Source: Rozella allomycis CSF55
Taxonomy: Eukaryota > Rozellomycota
Assembly (NCBI GenBank): GCA_000442015.1
Contig: KE560971.1
Span: 1 to 64,000, forward strand
Reading direction: 5' to 3'
DNA length: 64,000 nt
Shown here: positions 1 through 12,410 of the stretch, in pieces
How positions within the stretch are numbered: the stretch's first letter is position 1
How the letters are laid out: the number at the start of each line of letters is the position of its first letter
Program-made: the position numbers and the translations under genes
The notes under the pieces: generated by a model
The model's database searches: none
Seen by the model: only the letters and a program-made list of their open reading frames with translations
What the model was told of the DNA's origin: nothing

Positions 1-3000
1 GACAATGGATGACCAATGATATTAGCAACCAGATCAATAGACTCATCAACAACCACTTTGTCTGCCAATTTCTTCAAGACTCTATTGTAATAATCAGCCA
101 ATTGTTTATAAACAAGATTATTTAAACTTTCAATTTCACTTAGCTGATTTGAATTGTTTAAACCAAGAGCGATTATTAAAGCCTTTTCAGCAGCCAGTTT
201 GATAGGCATAGAACGATCTTTGACCAAAGGAAAAACAATGTTGACTAGATTTGATAGATTATGTGAAACTAGAGAATGATTGTGAATAGCTAATTGTTGA
301 ATAAAGTGGAGTGATAATTTTTTGACTGAAATGTTGTCTTTTGAGCATTGATCTAGTAAAAGATTGAAATGGTTGTTGAATTTGTTTAATTTAAGTAAAT
401 TGAATAGGCAATGCAGAGATAATTCAACTGTTTCAATATTTTGATCTTGCAAACCACTTTGAATCAACTCAGAAGCTACAGAAGAAGATAGAGAAGCCAA
501 TAGATTATCAATTTTATCATTATCATTACAATTATTTCCCGTGGAACATAAAATGATTGATAGAGAAGCTTCTAAATTAACTTGATTTAAGTAACTAAAA
601 GAATCCACATTTAACAATGATAAACAATCAGCAGCCAACAACTTGAATCTAGAATTAAAAGATTTAACAATAAAATCCAAAATAGATTGTTTCGTTTTAT
701 CAGAAAGATTAACAGAATTAGAATTTACCAAAATTTGATGCAAAGCCAATAGAAAGTATTCCAGATTTGAATTATTAGAGATTAGCAATTGATTTGAATT
801 TTGAATTAAATCTAAAACAAGAAGATCTAATTTTGGTTGTAGGAGGGCTAATTTGCCTAGAAGAAAGGCTGATTGTTTCTTTATTAGAGAATTATTTTCA
901 GTGAGAGATTTTGAAAATGTTCGTAGCAGTTGAGGCAGAAATGGTTTTAAACTTGAAATTGATTTTTCAAATAGAATGTAGAAAGTTATTAAACAAGATA
1001 ATTTTAATGAATCTGGAATTCTTTCAGCCATTGTTCTAATCAACGGGCCCACCACAAGAGTTGGATTAAACTTTGAAGCGGGGGTTGAAATACTTCCACT
1101 ATTAACACCTTTAGCATCTCCATTAGCACTTGAAACATTTCCACTATTAACATCGTTACCACTTGAAACATTTCCACTTGCTAGTAGAATAAGTTTACCA
1201 AGTGATTTGATGGAATAATCTTTAATCTCAATACTAGACCCACTCAACAGCCCAAATGTACAAATAGAAATCAAAGGCCCAGGATTCAACAACTCTAACC
1301 CAAAAATAGCCTCTTTATTATTAATATTTGAATAAATAATTGGAATATAAACCTCTAATTCAGATTTAGGAAACTTCGAGATTAGATTAAGAATATTTAA
1401 AGATTTGTTCATTGTTTCAGTAAAAGAAAGAAAATCAATTAATTTTGAATACCAAAAGAGTTTATCTTGAATTAAATTAAACTTTTCACATTCAACAAAA
1501 CATTTTAAAAGTAAACAAGTTGATTCAGAATCTTCTTTTAGATTTTCATGCATAAAATTTGTAATAAATGTTAAATCTTGTGAATCTAAACAATTTGATA
1601 TTATTGCTTTTAATACAAATTCTACAGATTCATCTTTGAATGAACAAAGAAATCTTAAAATTAAATCTAATCTTTTATAAATCATGTTCATTTTCATTTC
1701 TTTTAATATCAATCCAAGAATTAAAACTTTGTTTCTATCTTTTATTAAATATTCTGGAATTATTTGTTGCAAAAGAAGAAATGGTTTTATTTTAGCTATT
1801 TGACACAACGCCAACAAATTATGTGACGAAAGTAATCTATCTACTTGAGAATTAAGAGAAGTAGCATCTTTGAGAGTACCATCATCACCTTTTCCTTCAA
1901 CCTCATCACCTTTCACTTCAATTCCTTCACCTTTACCTTCCCTCTCAACCTTTTCAACCCCCTCATCACCTTCAACTAATTCACTCATCATCTTTTTAAT
2001 CATCTTATTAACACTCTTCTCATCAAACTCTGCAATAAACTCCAACGCCATCGCCGCCTTCTCCCTCACAATCTCACACTCATCCAACAACGCCTTGCCC
2101 ACACACTCACTCAACACATCCACAAACACGCCAATCTGGTTAACATTGCAATTCTTCAACACTTCATTCAACGCACACACAGCCCCTATCCTCTTCATCT
2201 CCACACCATCCAGATTATCCATTATAATTGGGATAATCTTTTCAGTTACAAAGTCACCCAACTTTAACACTAGCTCGCCAACTGTTGATGCTGCTATTTG
2301 CTGCTTTTCGAATGAGTTTGAGGAGAGAAGGTCGATCACAAGGGAAAGCGTTTCGTTCAAGATTCTCTTGATCATGCGTGGGGAATTGGAAACTGAATTC
2401 TTCCAGATTATCAATGAGGCTTGTCTGACACTCAAGTTTACATCGAATCTTGAAATAAATAATTGTGATAGAATTAAATTTCTCTTTTCTAGTCCAAATA
2501 TCTTTTCCAGCCATCCATCATTCAATGTTTCTATTTGAAATTAAAGAATATGAATTACCATTTCTTTCTATATTGATATTTGAGCTCACTTCTCCCCCTT
2601 CAACTCTATCAACTTCTCCCCCTTCAACTTCTCCTCCCACTTCACCTTCTTTCTTAACTCCTTTAACTCTCCTCTTAATACCCTGCTCAATAACCTCTCC
2701 AATCAACTCCACACAACTCAGCCTAACCCTCCAATTCGCATCAAACCCATTCTCCAGCAGCTCAGGCACCAGCCTCTCCACCACAATGCCAAAATACCTC
2801 TCCACAATCATCCTACCGAGTCTAATAGCCATCTCCCTAATACTCTCCACCTCATCGCCAATCCCACCAACAACAACACCAACCATATCAACAACAAACG
2901 GCTCAAACGAACTCTTAAACGTCACCGGCAAATACAACAGCAAACTCATGAACCCTTCCCGCACACTGCTAGACACATGACACGTCATTTTAATAAACGC

Positions 3001-6000
3001 CGGCAACATTTCCCTCAGCTTGTCGATACCCAGTCCATAGATAATCTCGGATAACGCTTGAGCAGCACCTAAGCGGTCGACATTCAGCTGCGATTCGTTT
3101 AGTATTTTTAAAAGCTGTGGAATCAAATCTGCAAAATGCTCTTCGCCCAGTTTGTTTATTAGAGAGCCGAATGCTTTTGCTGAAATGGAACGGACATCTG
3201 GATTTGGATCTGATAGCATCTCTTTCAAGTTTGGAACTATTTGCGGCAGGTACAAGACAAAATCATTCTTTTCAGTTAAAGTGCACATGTTGGATACGAT
3301 ATGCGCTGCCTTTTTCTTGATTTCAGCGCTTCGTTCTTTTAAACCTCGTTGGATGATTGGAATTAAGAGGGCTAGTGAAGGTGGGTCAATGTAGTGAATA
3401 AATGTTGTTTCCATTAGAGCTTTTAGTGATGTTTCAGTTTGGTTGTTTGGATCGCTTAAACCTTTTAATAGAATTGGGCCAAGGGTTTGTATTTCTGGGT
3501 TTCTTATAACTGAAGTAAAATTTTCTAATGCTTTCTTTGCTGCTTCTTGGACATTAATGTGTGAATCATTTAAAACGTTTGCTATTTCTGGGATTATAAT
3601 TGGAAGATTTATAGACAATTGTTTTGGTGCCAAGAACGCCATTTGACCTTTAATAAAGTTTAAATATTGCTATTTACCTAGAATAAAGTTAAAACTTTAT
3701 CATTTACCTAGAATAAAGTTTAAACATCATTATTTACCTAATAGTTCAACACTTGCTTTCTTTGATCTCCATTGAGACTCTTTTAAACCATTCAATAGAA
3801 ACGGTAGAATAATTTTAACACAATGAGAACTGAGATTACTCATGATAATTCTGGATGTTAATTGAGCAGTGTTTCTAACTTGAATATTAGAATCACCAAA
3901 AGCTAATAATAAATTTGTTAATATTTGTGAGATGAATGGCTCAAATAATCTACCAAGGGTTTTAGATAACATTTCATATGCTATTAATGCACCTTGTCTG
4001 TGTTCAGAGTTTTTACTTTCAATAGCCAATTTTAATTCATTTAAAACATTCAATTCTTTCAAACACGAAATACCTATTATACTTGTAAATAGTATAAATT
4101 ACCTAGTTTTAACATTCAAATCATTTAATTACCTAAACCTTTGACTATTGATGATATTCCGTATGCACAACCTCTCTTGATAAAATATTCTTGTTCATCT
4201 TTTAATTTGTTTAAAAGAAGAGATAAAAGATTTATAGATTCATTTTTAATATTCTTGACTAGGGGGATTAAACATTGACTAGCAGCAAATTGAACAGATT
4301 CAGAACTAGTATTTAAACAATCAGCTATCAATAGTAAAATATTATTTAATCGTTCATCTCCTGGATTTAAATTCTTTGAAACTGATCCCAACAATATAAC
4401 GATCCCCCTAGTGGCAGGTGATGAAGTAGGTGGAGTAGTGGCATTCTTAACGCTTGAAGCATTATTACTTGAGCCATTACTTCTTAACCCATTACTTTTT
4501 GGTTCACTCTCACCATTACTAGCAATGGTTAAAAGATTGTTGAATAGATTTAACAAGTCTCGCAGTGCTCGTTAACTGGACGGGGAGGTATTCTAATAAA
4601 TATNGATCTAGATGATTCTTTCCATGATACTCAATAATAGTCAAACCAGCATTCAACATTTCTTCAACAACTTTATCATTCTCATCATTAAAAGCATTTG
4701 GAACAAAATTAAAGAAATTCAAAATATTTTCAGAATCTAAAAATTCACTCGACAGTTTAATCGCTTCAGCTAAACAAATTCTCGCATTGAAATTCAAATC
4801 AATATTTTCACTTTTAATTTCCATTCCAAATTCATCCAATCTCTTTTCTTTCCTTGTCAATTCAAAATAAAATGAAATCAATTCATTCAAAATAAATTTC
4901 ATTCTTTCTGGATTCTCTTTAATTCCAACAGCAATTGATTTTGAACAACTTTTTCTTATCACTTCAATTTCATTGTTCATCAATTCTTTATAAACAAAAT
5001 TCTCATCAATTTCAAATTCATTCTTTATCCAAATCTCTCTTGCTATTCTACAATTATCTTTATCACTCTCATTCATCAACACAAACATCACCTCTGTAAT
5101 TCTCTTGTTAAATCTCAAATTAAACTTTTCTAATCCCAACAAGCAAATCTGTCTAACATATGAATTATCATTAAACAATCCATCAACCAAATGAAGTTGA
5201 AGTTGACGAGAGTTATCAAGTTGAAGAGAGTGATCATTGGAAAGAGAGGCATCATTCGAAAGAGAGGCATCATTGGAAAGAGAATTATCATTATCACCTT
5301 CAACATTACCACCTTCAACTCTACATTCAACTCTACTATCACCTTCACCCTCTCCCTTTCCATATCCTCCCTTTCCATCTCCCCTCTCCACTTCAGTAAT
5401 AAGGTCACATGACTTTAATATAATCTCTTTACACTCTTTAACAAATCTTGGCTCCTTTTTCATAACATCAATAATCAATTTAATAAACAAAGATCTCGGC
5501 AAACTCTCCTCCTTCATCAAACTCAAATTATTCAAACAAATTTCAATCAAACTATTCAAATACTTGAATTCATCTTTAATCATTTCAAACAAATAAACAT
5601 AAAATATAAAACAAACAACATCCATCTTTATCTCCTTTATCTCCTCCACAACAACTCTTATCAAATCTTCAACCCTAGATGCTAAATTCATCTCAAAGCC
5701 TTTCAGTTTCATCAAAATAATCAAAATAAATCTACAAACTCTTTTTATTTCTTCTTCTTTACTCAACTCGCAAAATAACATCAAACATTCTTTAACACTA
5801 ATAACATCCTTGTCAAATTTCATCAATTCTTTATAAAAATAATTCACATCCCTTTCAACCTCTGCATTTAAAATTGATTGCTTAATTAAATTCAAACAAA
5901 TTTCTTTTTCTAAATAAACTTTCTCAACTTTATCTTTAATTTGCTTCTCTTTCATCAATTGCTCTTTAATCAGTCTTTCTTCTTCTTTGCTCTTCTTCAT

Positions 6001-7491
6001 TTGCTTCATTTTTATTCTCTTTTCCCAATCTTCTTCATTTCCATCATTTTGTTGATTTCCTTCTTTAATACTACTTTCAAATGGCTCTTCTCCTTTATGC
6101 TTCCAAATCTTCTTTTCTATTTCTGAAATTTCAGGAATATTCTTTAATCTTTTTTTAACAAAATTTAAAACAATCTCATAAACTTCTCTTCTCTTTAAAA
6201 ATAATCCCAATGATTCGAAATAACAATCTCTTATAAATTCATTCTTATTAAATATTCCCTTTTCATTAAAAAACACTGGTTCAATCTGTTCATATCCTTT
6301 ATCTATTGACTCTACAATCAATTTAATGTATCTTCTAGTCTTTTCAAACAATATCCCACTGCTTGACACTACCATCAATCTCTCCTCAATCCCCTCACTC
6401 TTGTCAGAATTTATAATTGAAAATATTATTCTTGTCAATCTATCACTGAAACTTGATGTTCCAATGGTATTTTCATCAATGTATTTAATTAATTCTTGTC
6501 CACATTCAATCATCCCACAATTCAAATACAATTCAACTCTTCTTGGTTCAATAAACTTTCCCTGCTCCAAATTCAAAAACACTCTAAAGAATATCCCAAC
6601 AGTTTCCTTGCTAATCATCTTCTTCACATTCTCATCTTTCAAAATCTCTTCCAAACACTTCAACACCCTAAAATTACTCTTCTTTATTAAACTCTTGTCT
6701 TGAAAATACTCTTTTTTAAAACAATTGACATAAACCTGCTCTCCTTGTCCCACCAGTATCATAATTCCAATCGCAAACAATCCCTCAACAGAGCATCCCT
6801 TCATCACCAATTCTTTCAATCCCTTCAAATCAATCTTTTCAATTCCGATCATCCCTCTCTTCACCATCATAAACATCAGCTGCAGCATCCATCCCCTATA
6901 CCTCTCCTGCTTCATCAACCCAAAACTATCCACAAACTTGCCAACATCAACATCCCCCTCCCTCTTCCCAACAATCTCACTCAGTATCATAAACACCAGC
7001 CCAACAACCACATCATTCGTCTCTCGCCCAACCATCCCAATCAACCGGCCAAAATACTCCCAATCAACACCTCCCCTCCCATCCCGCACAACAACCATCG
7101 CAGCTTCAAGCACACTAATCTTCACATCAACTACACTCACACTCTTGCTCAAATACATCCCCAAAACACCCGCAAACACATCCTCTAAATTACCAGCGCG
7201 GCGCACAATAATCCCCAAATTTTCAACAGCCAAACGTCTCACTTCTACATTACTCGCCTTCAACAAGGACACATAGCTCTTCAAAAAGGATCCACCAACT
7301 TTGGTGCCTACTCGCACATGTTGCCATATACTCTTCACGTCTACTAACAAACAGGTAATATTCTTACAGTATAGACCAGTATCCGCATTACGCAACAACT
7401 GCTTTTCTAAAGAAGCTTGCAAAGTCTCATACTCAGAGTCGCGCAACGTACGGAAAAACGTCTTGAACGGTTTCTGTGTTAGAAAATACAT
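1..7491 (-). CDS. GCN1: GCN1, translational activator of the Gcn2 kinase (3' end beyond window)
   Basis: Giant HEAT-repeat protein that binds stalled or collided ribosomes with Gcn20 and passes uncharged tRNA to Gcn2, activating the integrated stress response. Reading from the ATG at 7491, the frame runs about 960 codons to a single-N gap at 4604, then resumes. The eEF3-like HEAT core is clear around 4550-2520: SSIVKGLG, RLFEPF, VELLG joined to QMAFLAPKQL, and VRSISAKAFGSL. Introns remove 4074-4132, 3648-3737 and about 28 nt near 2524-2551. The first two are tandem arrays, listed separately. HEAT repeats continue to base 1 without a stop. About 2,400 residues are visible, so roughly the last few hundred of the usual ~2,600-2,700 are missing. 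Low-complexity Glu/Gly/Val- and Ser/Asn-rich inserts occur near 1110-1190, 1870-1990, 2580-2680 and 5190-5400. About 50 bp of sequence foreign to the family lies at the gap. Confidence 0.93.
3648..3737 (-). repeat. Triple tandem intron inside GCN1 (3 x 30 nt)
   Basis: On the coding (minus) strand the stretch divides exactly into 3708-3737, 3678-3707 and 3648-3677. Each unit is 30 nt, starts with GTAAAT and ends in TAG, TAG or AAG, with a shared core (TTTAAACTTTATT or close to it). Every unit carries an in-frame TAA, so none can be translated. Removing all three joins ...VELLG to QMAFLAPKQLS, the conserved GCN1 order. Each unit boundary reads AG|GT, so each unit is a complete minimal intron by itself with zero-length exons between. 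Confidence 0.85.
4074..4132 (-). repeat. Double tandem intron inside GCN1 (30 + 29 nt)
   Basis: On the coding strand 4103-4132 (30 nt) and 4074-4102 (29 nt) both begin GTAATT and end TAG, and they abut directly. Keeping either unit introduces a stop (GTAATTAA in the first; GTATAA within the second). Removing both restores SSIVKGLG followed by ISCLKELNVL, the expected GCN1 sequence. Confidence 0.82.
4553..4604. other. Foreign-looking stretch ending at a single-N gap in GCN1
   Basis: About 50 bp (ACAAGTCTCGCAGTGCTCG..., GGACGGGGAG..., ending at N 4604) interrupts the GCN1 reading frame between the residues HGKNHLD and LLNLFNN. An almost identical stretch abuts the N at 45313. It adds residues not expected in GCN1 and ends in a stop in frame. 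Read as an assembly or linker artefact at a contig end rather than biology. Confidence 0.7.
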
Positions 7492-7690
7492 TTATTTACT
7501 AGACTGTTGTATGGCTTGGTTATCAGATTTTGGACTAGAGATAGTCGCTCCTCTCTTGTGCCCTTGGACATGCAAACCAGGGTTCAAAGTAACGAATCGG
7601 GTTTACATTGAAATAATTTTAAATGATTAGTTTATTAATATTTGGTTTTAGAGAATAATAATTTCATTTTATTTCAGATTGGTTTAAAAG

Positions 7691-10511
7691 TTAAATACAG
7701 TCGTAGTAGACTTCTTTCGATTTCACATCATCCTCCGCTAGTTCATTGCAACTAGCATACATTTCAGAATCTATCATAAAACAAAATATAAACTTACTAT
7801 CCTCTGTCAATCCAAGCTCAGATAACAACCTCTCAACTTTTTCATCATCATTCAACGGAAACTCTTCAATCTTTGTATAAAACTTAGTTCCAACAACCTT
7901 TATAACTTGTTCCAAAGTCTCATAAACTATAGCATCAGGCAATTCAATACAATAACGCTCACTCTTGCTCCTTCCAACAAACAGAAACCGGCTATCATAA
8001 TACACTAAACTGTGCTCATCAAAATAGCTATTAAGCGGGATCCTGCAATTCTTATGCGCCATCAAACACACCCTCAATCGACCACATCCTCCCTGCACAT
8101 ATACGGACATCTGACACTTCATTGAAAATTTACCAAGCAACTTTGAACTGTAGCACTGGAAGACAAGCTTATCGTCGGTAATATCAGTGTCATCGGAAAT
8201 AAACTCGCTCGACTGCAGATAATTGTAGCACTCCTTTTCATCTTCAACCGCATCCACATCTTCTACAAATTTCAAAACATTCACAGGCTTGCTCTTTTCA
8301 TCACGGACTTGGGCAATTGCATTGAACACTTGGTCGCGGATCGATTGCTCCTTGAAGTGCACAAGATAATTTGTCGCGATGCCATTATTGTTTGGACAGC
8401 TGATGAAGAATCGCTTCGATTCGTGCATTATTATTTGGAATATTTGGTTGACCCAGATATTGATTATGTGGCGGCCGGATTGCTCTTGCGTGAATAGCAG
8501 TTGGTGGCGGCCGGTTGTCGAACGTAGTTTTATCGTGCAGATGCCAACTTCATCGTATTCTACAGAGAGGTCATTTTTCTTGGCTATATAGAGCCGACAG
8601 CGTGCAGAATTTATTAAGCAGTCTGGCGAATGGTCGTCGGTTTCCTGTAAGAGATTGTCGAGCCATGGCAAGGTGCCTTCAAACATGGAGATAACCTTGG
8701 GGACTTTGGCTTCTTTCTCAGTTGATGCCTCGATAACTGGCTCTTCTTTTTGCTTGTTTCTCAGAACGCTTTGCCTTTCTGTGATACGTCTGATCCAAAA
8801 ACTTTTCACGTCGGCATTTTTTGATAATAAAATACACATGAAATCATTTTCCATGTTAATTTGGAGTGCATTTTGTGATTCTATGTTATGATGGGTTATC
8901 CCTTACGAGGTGAATCAGGAATGTCAAGAAGAGTAATGTGATTCAGAGAGATTGGCTTCCATTTAATAAAATACTTTCCTTTATTCTTATGTAAAAAGAC
9001 TAGCTGTGAAGGCGTTAAGACCAAAAGAATCTTTTCAAGATGTTTTTCTTTTGTGTTGGTTTGAAACTCTAGAAACTTTTCTTTTGCGAGTATTCTATGT
9101 TCATCCATTATTTTTGAAAGCTCTTTGTTAGAAATGAACCTAGGTATTTCAGGAAATAGTTTGTTAAAGTAAGGATCCTATCATGTGCCTATCTTGCAAT
9201 TTACTGGCTCAATTTCTCTTTTAAGATTTTCCATGTCTGATCGCATTATTGTCAGCAATTTTCTTTCATCAATTTGGAGAAATAAGTCCTTGAGCAACTT
9301 TTCTATAGCTTTTAGGTTCTCGACATCGGGAAAATGATCTGGGACATCTCTGACAATGGACTATTATAAATTGATTCCTCTATTACTTGACATAATTCTT
9401 GATAATATTTCAATCGAGTATAAATATCGTGCAACATTTTGATTAAGCGTTTACATTTCCGAACGTCAGTACTTTCTCTTTCTAAGCCTTTCGAGATTTC
9501 ACTTTTTTCTCCAAGAACGATAGTGTAAATTTGGAATGTGCTTTTTATCTAACATTTATGATAAAAATAGTTACTAGTTTTGCAATGAGCGTGGACCCAT
9601 CGTTGATGAAATAGCTGTTTCGATAAAGACTTTCAAAGCTCTTGACTACAATCAATATTTTTACATACTTTATAAAACACTTCATGTTCCTTGAGTAAAT
9701 TAAACGCCATTAAACTTAATTCAACTAAGTTCATATCATCTTGTATCTACTTCAGGTAACATAAACTATTTACAGATTTCATATCTTTTAACATTTTAAT
9801 ATAGTTTTCTTCCGTTTGGAATAGCCTATAGTATGCTTCCTGCCTAATCGAGTCCTTTTCAATATCGGCCTCTTCCTCTCTTTGATCTTTCAAAACTTTC
9901 TCATAATCCGCGTCAATTTTCCAATCCTATATTATCTTATGTAAGTATATACTCGAAGAACAAATTCTTGTAATTCTTCTACTTCTTGCTCATCAAAACT
10001 GAATATTTTGCTAGACGGTCTAGAGATGCTAAGCTTGGATTCTTTTGAAAAACTAATTTTCCCTGAAAATATGTTTTTGGCTTTCTTTGACCAAAAAAGA
10101 GTTTTGATTACGAGATCGATCTGATACTTCTAATGGAGCCTGATGGTGAAATAGATCTAGGGTTGTCATCTATTTTCTTTATTATTAAAAACCTTTCGAC
10201 TTACTGTGTTGGCTGTGTTTAAAGAAGTCCTAGAACTTGAAAGAGAACTAATACCAAATATCCTTTTGGCGCGATTAGCCTCACTAAAATAAAGACATAA
10301 AGCTTACTTTCGGCTCGGCCTTCAGATGCTCCAATCCTTCATTTCCAATTAGTGAAGAGTTGGGAGATGTCTGCCGGCTACTATTTAAAGATGACAATAA
10401 TTTGGATTTCAAAGAAGATGACCATTTTTTCTCATCGATATTACTGTTAATTGATCTTTGGAATTTAGATTTGGTGCTGCTTTCTTTAAGATCAAATATT
10501 CTCTCTTCCAT
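7691..10511 (-). CDS. RhoGEF (DH-PH) with C-terminal RanBP1-like domain
   Basis: Probable guanine-nucleotide exchange factor for Rho-family GTPases, split by many ~28-nt introns. Start ATG at 10511 opens a Ser/Lys-rich N-terminal region. The DH domain begins around 9850 with RQEAYYRLFQTEENYIKML, the conserved first helix of Dbl domains, and continues in short exons to about 9200. A PH domain follows (9110-8830: LVLTPSQLVFLH, then SFWIRRI as its terminal helix after a 26-nt intron). From about 8600 to 8290 a segment reads ARCRLYIAKKNDL, CTIKLRSTTGRHQLLF, NYLVHFKEQSIRDQVFNAIAQ, which aligns by eye over its length with the Ran-binding domain of RanBP1. A second PH-like segment follows (8160-7880). 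The stop is at 7691-7693. The DH-PH call is firm; the RanBD call is inference by eye. Exon borders in 9100-10250 were not all fixed. Confidence 0.75.
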
Positions 10512-10590
10512 CGGAGAAAATCAGTTGTTTATTAATATTGACAAGTACAAAAGCCCGACCAATAAAAAATAGAAAAATAGGTAAATAAAT

Positions 10591-11467
10591 TTATAATTCA
10601 GGTTTTTCTTTTATATTATTATTATCATGTACGACTGAGGCTTTCTTAATGTACTCCTTTATGTATTTCTTCAATTCCTTGGCCTTCATTTCTCCAGAAT
10701 AAATTTCCGGGGATTTATCTTTACTATTCTTAAAGAACAAGATTGTTGGAAACGATTCAACCTTAAATTCATTCACTAAAACATCGTCTTTGTTGCTCAC
10801 AAACCCAAAGATTGCCTTTTTATAGAAATCAGCGGACAAGGCTTTAAAAAGGAAAGGAACAGAAGCTTTATCAGAAAAAAGGATGATTCTTGGCTTATCA
10901 GAGTTCTGTTAACAACAATGACATTTATCTTACTTTTCCATCATCAAAAAACTTTGACGCAGCTAATGAGCTTTTTTCTTCAGTGGGTTTCGATGTCAAA
11001 GTTTTTACAAAGCTTTGAATATTGCTCTTGATAAAGTTCTCAATATCTTTAGCCTTTCGTGGCCCTTGGTAATCTCATATCAGTTGACTAGAATCTTTAC
11101 CTATTGAATATTTGGATACTTTCGCTCTGGTAGTCTTTTTCGTGTTTGTTTTGAATAGCTTTATTGTTGGAAAGCCTTTTATATTATATTCTGAGCATAT
11201 TCCTTTATTTTTTTCCTCATCACAATTCACTGCAGTGATTTGAATTAAATTCTTAAGATTTTTGGCAGCCTTTTGGTATTCAGGAGCAAGTGCTTTGCAG
11301 TGACCACACCATGGGGCATAGAATTCCACTAAGGCCAATGACGCTGACTCTAAAACTCTCTTGGAAAAATTTTTGGGGCTTAAGGAGATGACTGTCGAAC
11401 TAGAATCATAAAGTCCGCAGTAAATCGATGTTATAAAAAAACAAAGTTGAAGAACAAGTTGAAACAT
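10591..11467 (-). CDS. Protein disulfide-isomerase, single CGHC thioredoxin domain (Mpd1/PDIA6-like)
   Basis: Secretory-pathway oxidoreductase that forms and rearranges disulfides in the ER. The ATG at 11467 opens a signal peptide (MFQLVLQLCFFITSIYC), then a thioredoxin fold with VEFYAPWCGHCKALAPEY, the CGHC active site, and GFPTIKLF with the cis-proline. Two introns (27 and 28 nt, after SKYSI and FFDDGK) lead to a second, CxxC-less thioredoxin-like half (GFVSNKDDVLVNEF, SFPTILFFK). The product is about 250 residues and ends NIKEKPEL. Whether the terminal -PEL acts as a degenerate ER-retention signal is uncertain; it is not a standard KDEL/HDEL. Confidence 0.88.
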
Positions 11468-11512
11468 AAAACCAAAATCCGAAATTCTACAATTTACAAA
11501 TCACGTTTTATA

Positions 11513-12282
11513 TTAGGTCCACTTAGTGTCATATTTAGCAGTAGGACTTTTTGTAGTATAGGGCAAATACTGTGAAAGTTTAAAAGAGTCGGACTCGCGA
11601 CAATTATCTTCTAACAGTTTTTCTATACTTGGCGCGTATTCTAAAATATTAACATTAGGATCTATATTCTCAAATGAACAATCTCCATCGCTTCTTTCAG
11701 TTTCTATTCGTTCATGACTTAATTCAGACTGCATATCATCCCGGTCATCTTCTTCCGATACTGTCTCATGTATCACATCTAATGATGGAGGCTTTGATAA
11801 TCTTATTAAGAAAACAACAAAGTTCCACCTTTTAAATACTCTAGAATTATTTGTTTTATCAGTCCTCTGATATGTGGATTCATACATGTAAGAGTTTTTG
11901 ATACTGGAATCTATGAACATCTTTTTAATGACTATATTAATGCATTACACGATTCTCAATTTTTGCTTCTTTGAGTCTATGCTCTAAGCAATAAACGACC
12001 TCATCTACGTAGTTCAAGAAATTCTTTAGCTAAACAAATATTTAGAATGGATTTTACAACACTATTAGAACTATATTGATCGATTAACAATGAATTAATT
12101 TTTTCTAATTGCTCCAGATTTTGATTTTGCAATGCAACTTTTTCCTCTTGTAGTTTTCTGGAAAATGCCTTATACGCGGACGCTTCCTTTGCAAGTCGGT
12201 GGTTTATAAGCATTAATTTGGAATCTTTATTTGATTCTCCATTCTTTTTGTTTGGACGAGGAAGCATCATGACCGGGGTCAT
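11513..12282 (-). CDS. Unrecognised protein with N-terminal coiled coil
   Basis: I do not recognise the family with confidence. The N-terminal exon (12282-about 12017) is Lys/Asn-rich and then helical, with the heptad-like stretch NHRLAKEASAYKAFSRKLQ and LEQLEKINSLLIDQY. Introns of 25 nt and 28 nt join it through LQHRLKEAKIENR to the second part, which is acidic and Ser-rich and ends TAKYDTKWT before a TAA. A 27-nt GT...AG stretch (about 11804-11830) is a multiple of three and stop-free, so it may be coding or a retained intron. The N-terminal coil loosely recalls shugoshin, but the basic shugoshin C-terminal motif is absent. The ATG at 12282 is the first usable one; 12267-12270 is an alternative. 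Confidence 0.5.
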
Positions 12283-12410
12283 TCATGACAAAGCACCCGC
12301 CATTACATTTTCTTGAGTATATTCAATTCAAATAAGAAATCTTGCTTATAAGTTGATATTTAATAAGATTGTTTATTTTATCAAAAAATGTTTAATAAAG
12401 GTATTAAAAG

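Noticed and set aside
2465-2980. Long plus-strand Ser/Thr/Pro-rich open frames opposite GCN1 (also 1870-2538, 5237-5596, 6700-7188)
   Set aside because: They are antisense shadows of the GCN1 coding strand; their composition mirrors GCN1 codons and they have no domain.
11513-12282. Shugoshin identity for the coiled-coil protein
   Set aside because: Only the N-terminal coil is vaguely similar and the basic C-terminal shugoshin motif is missing.
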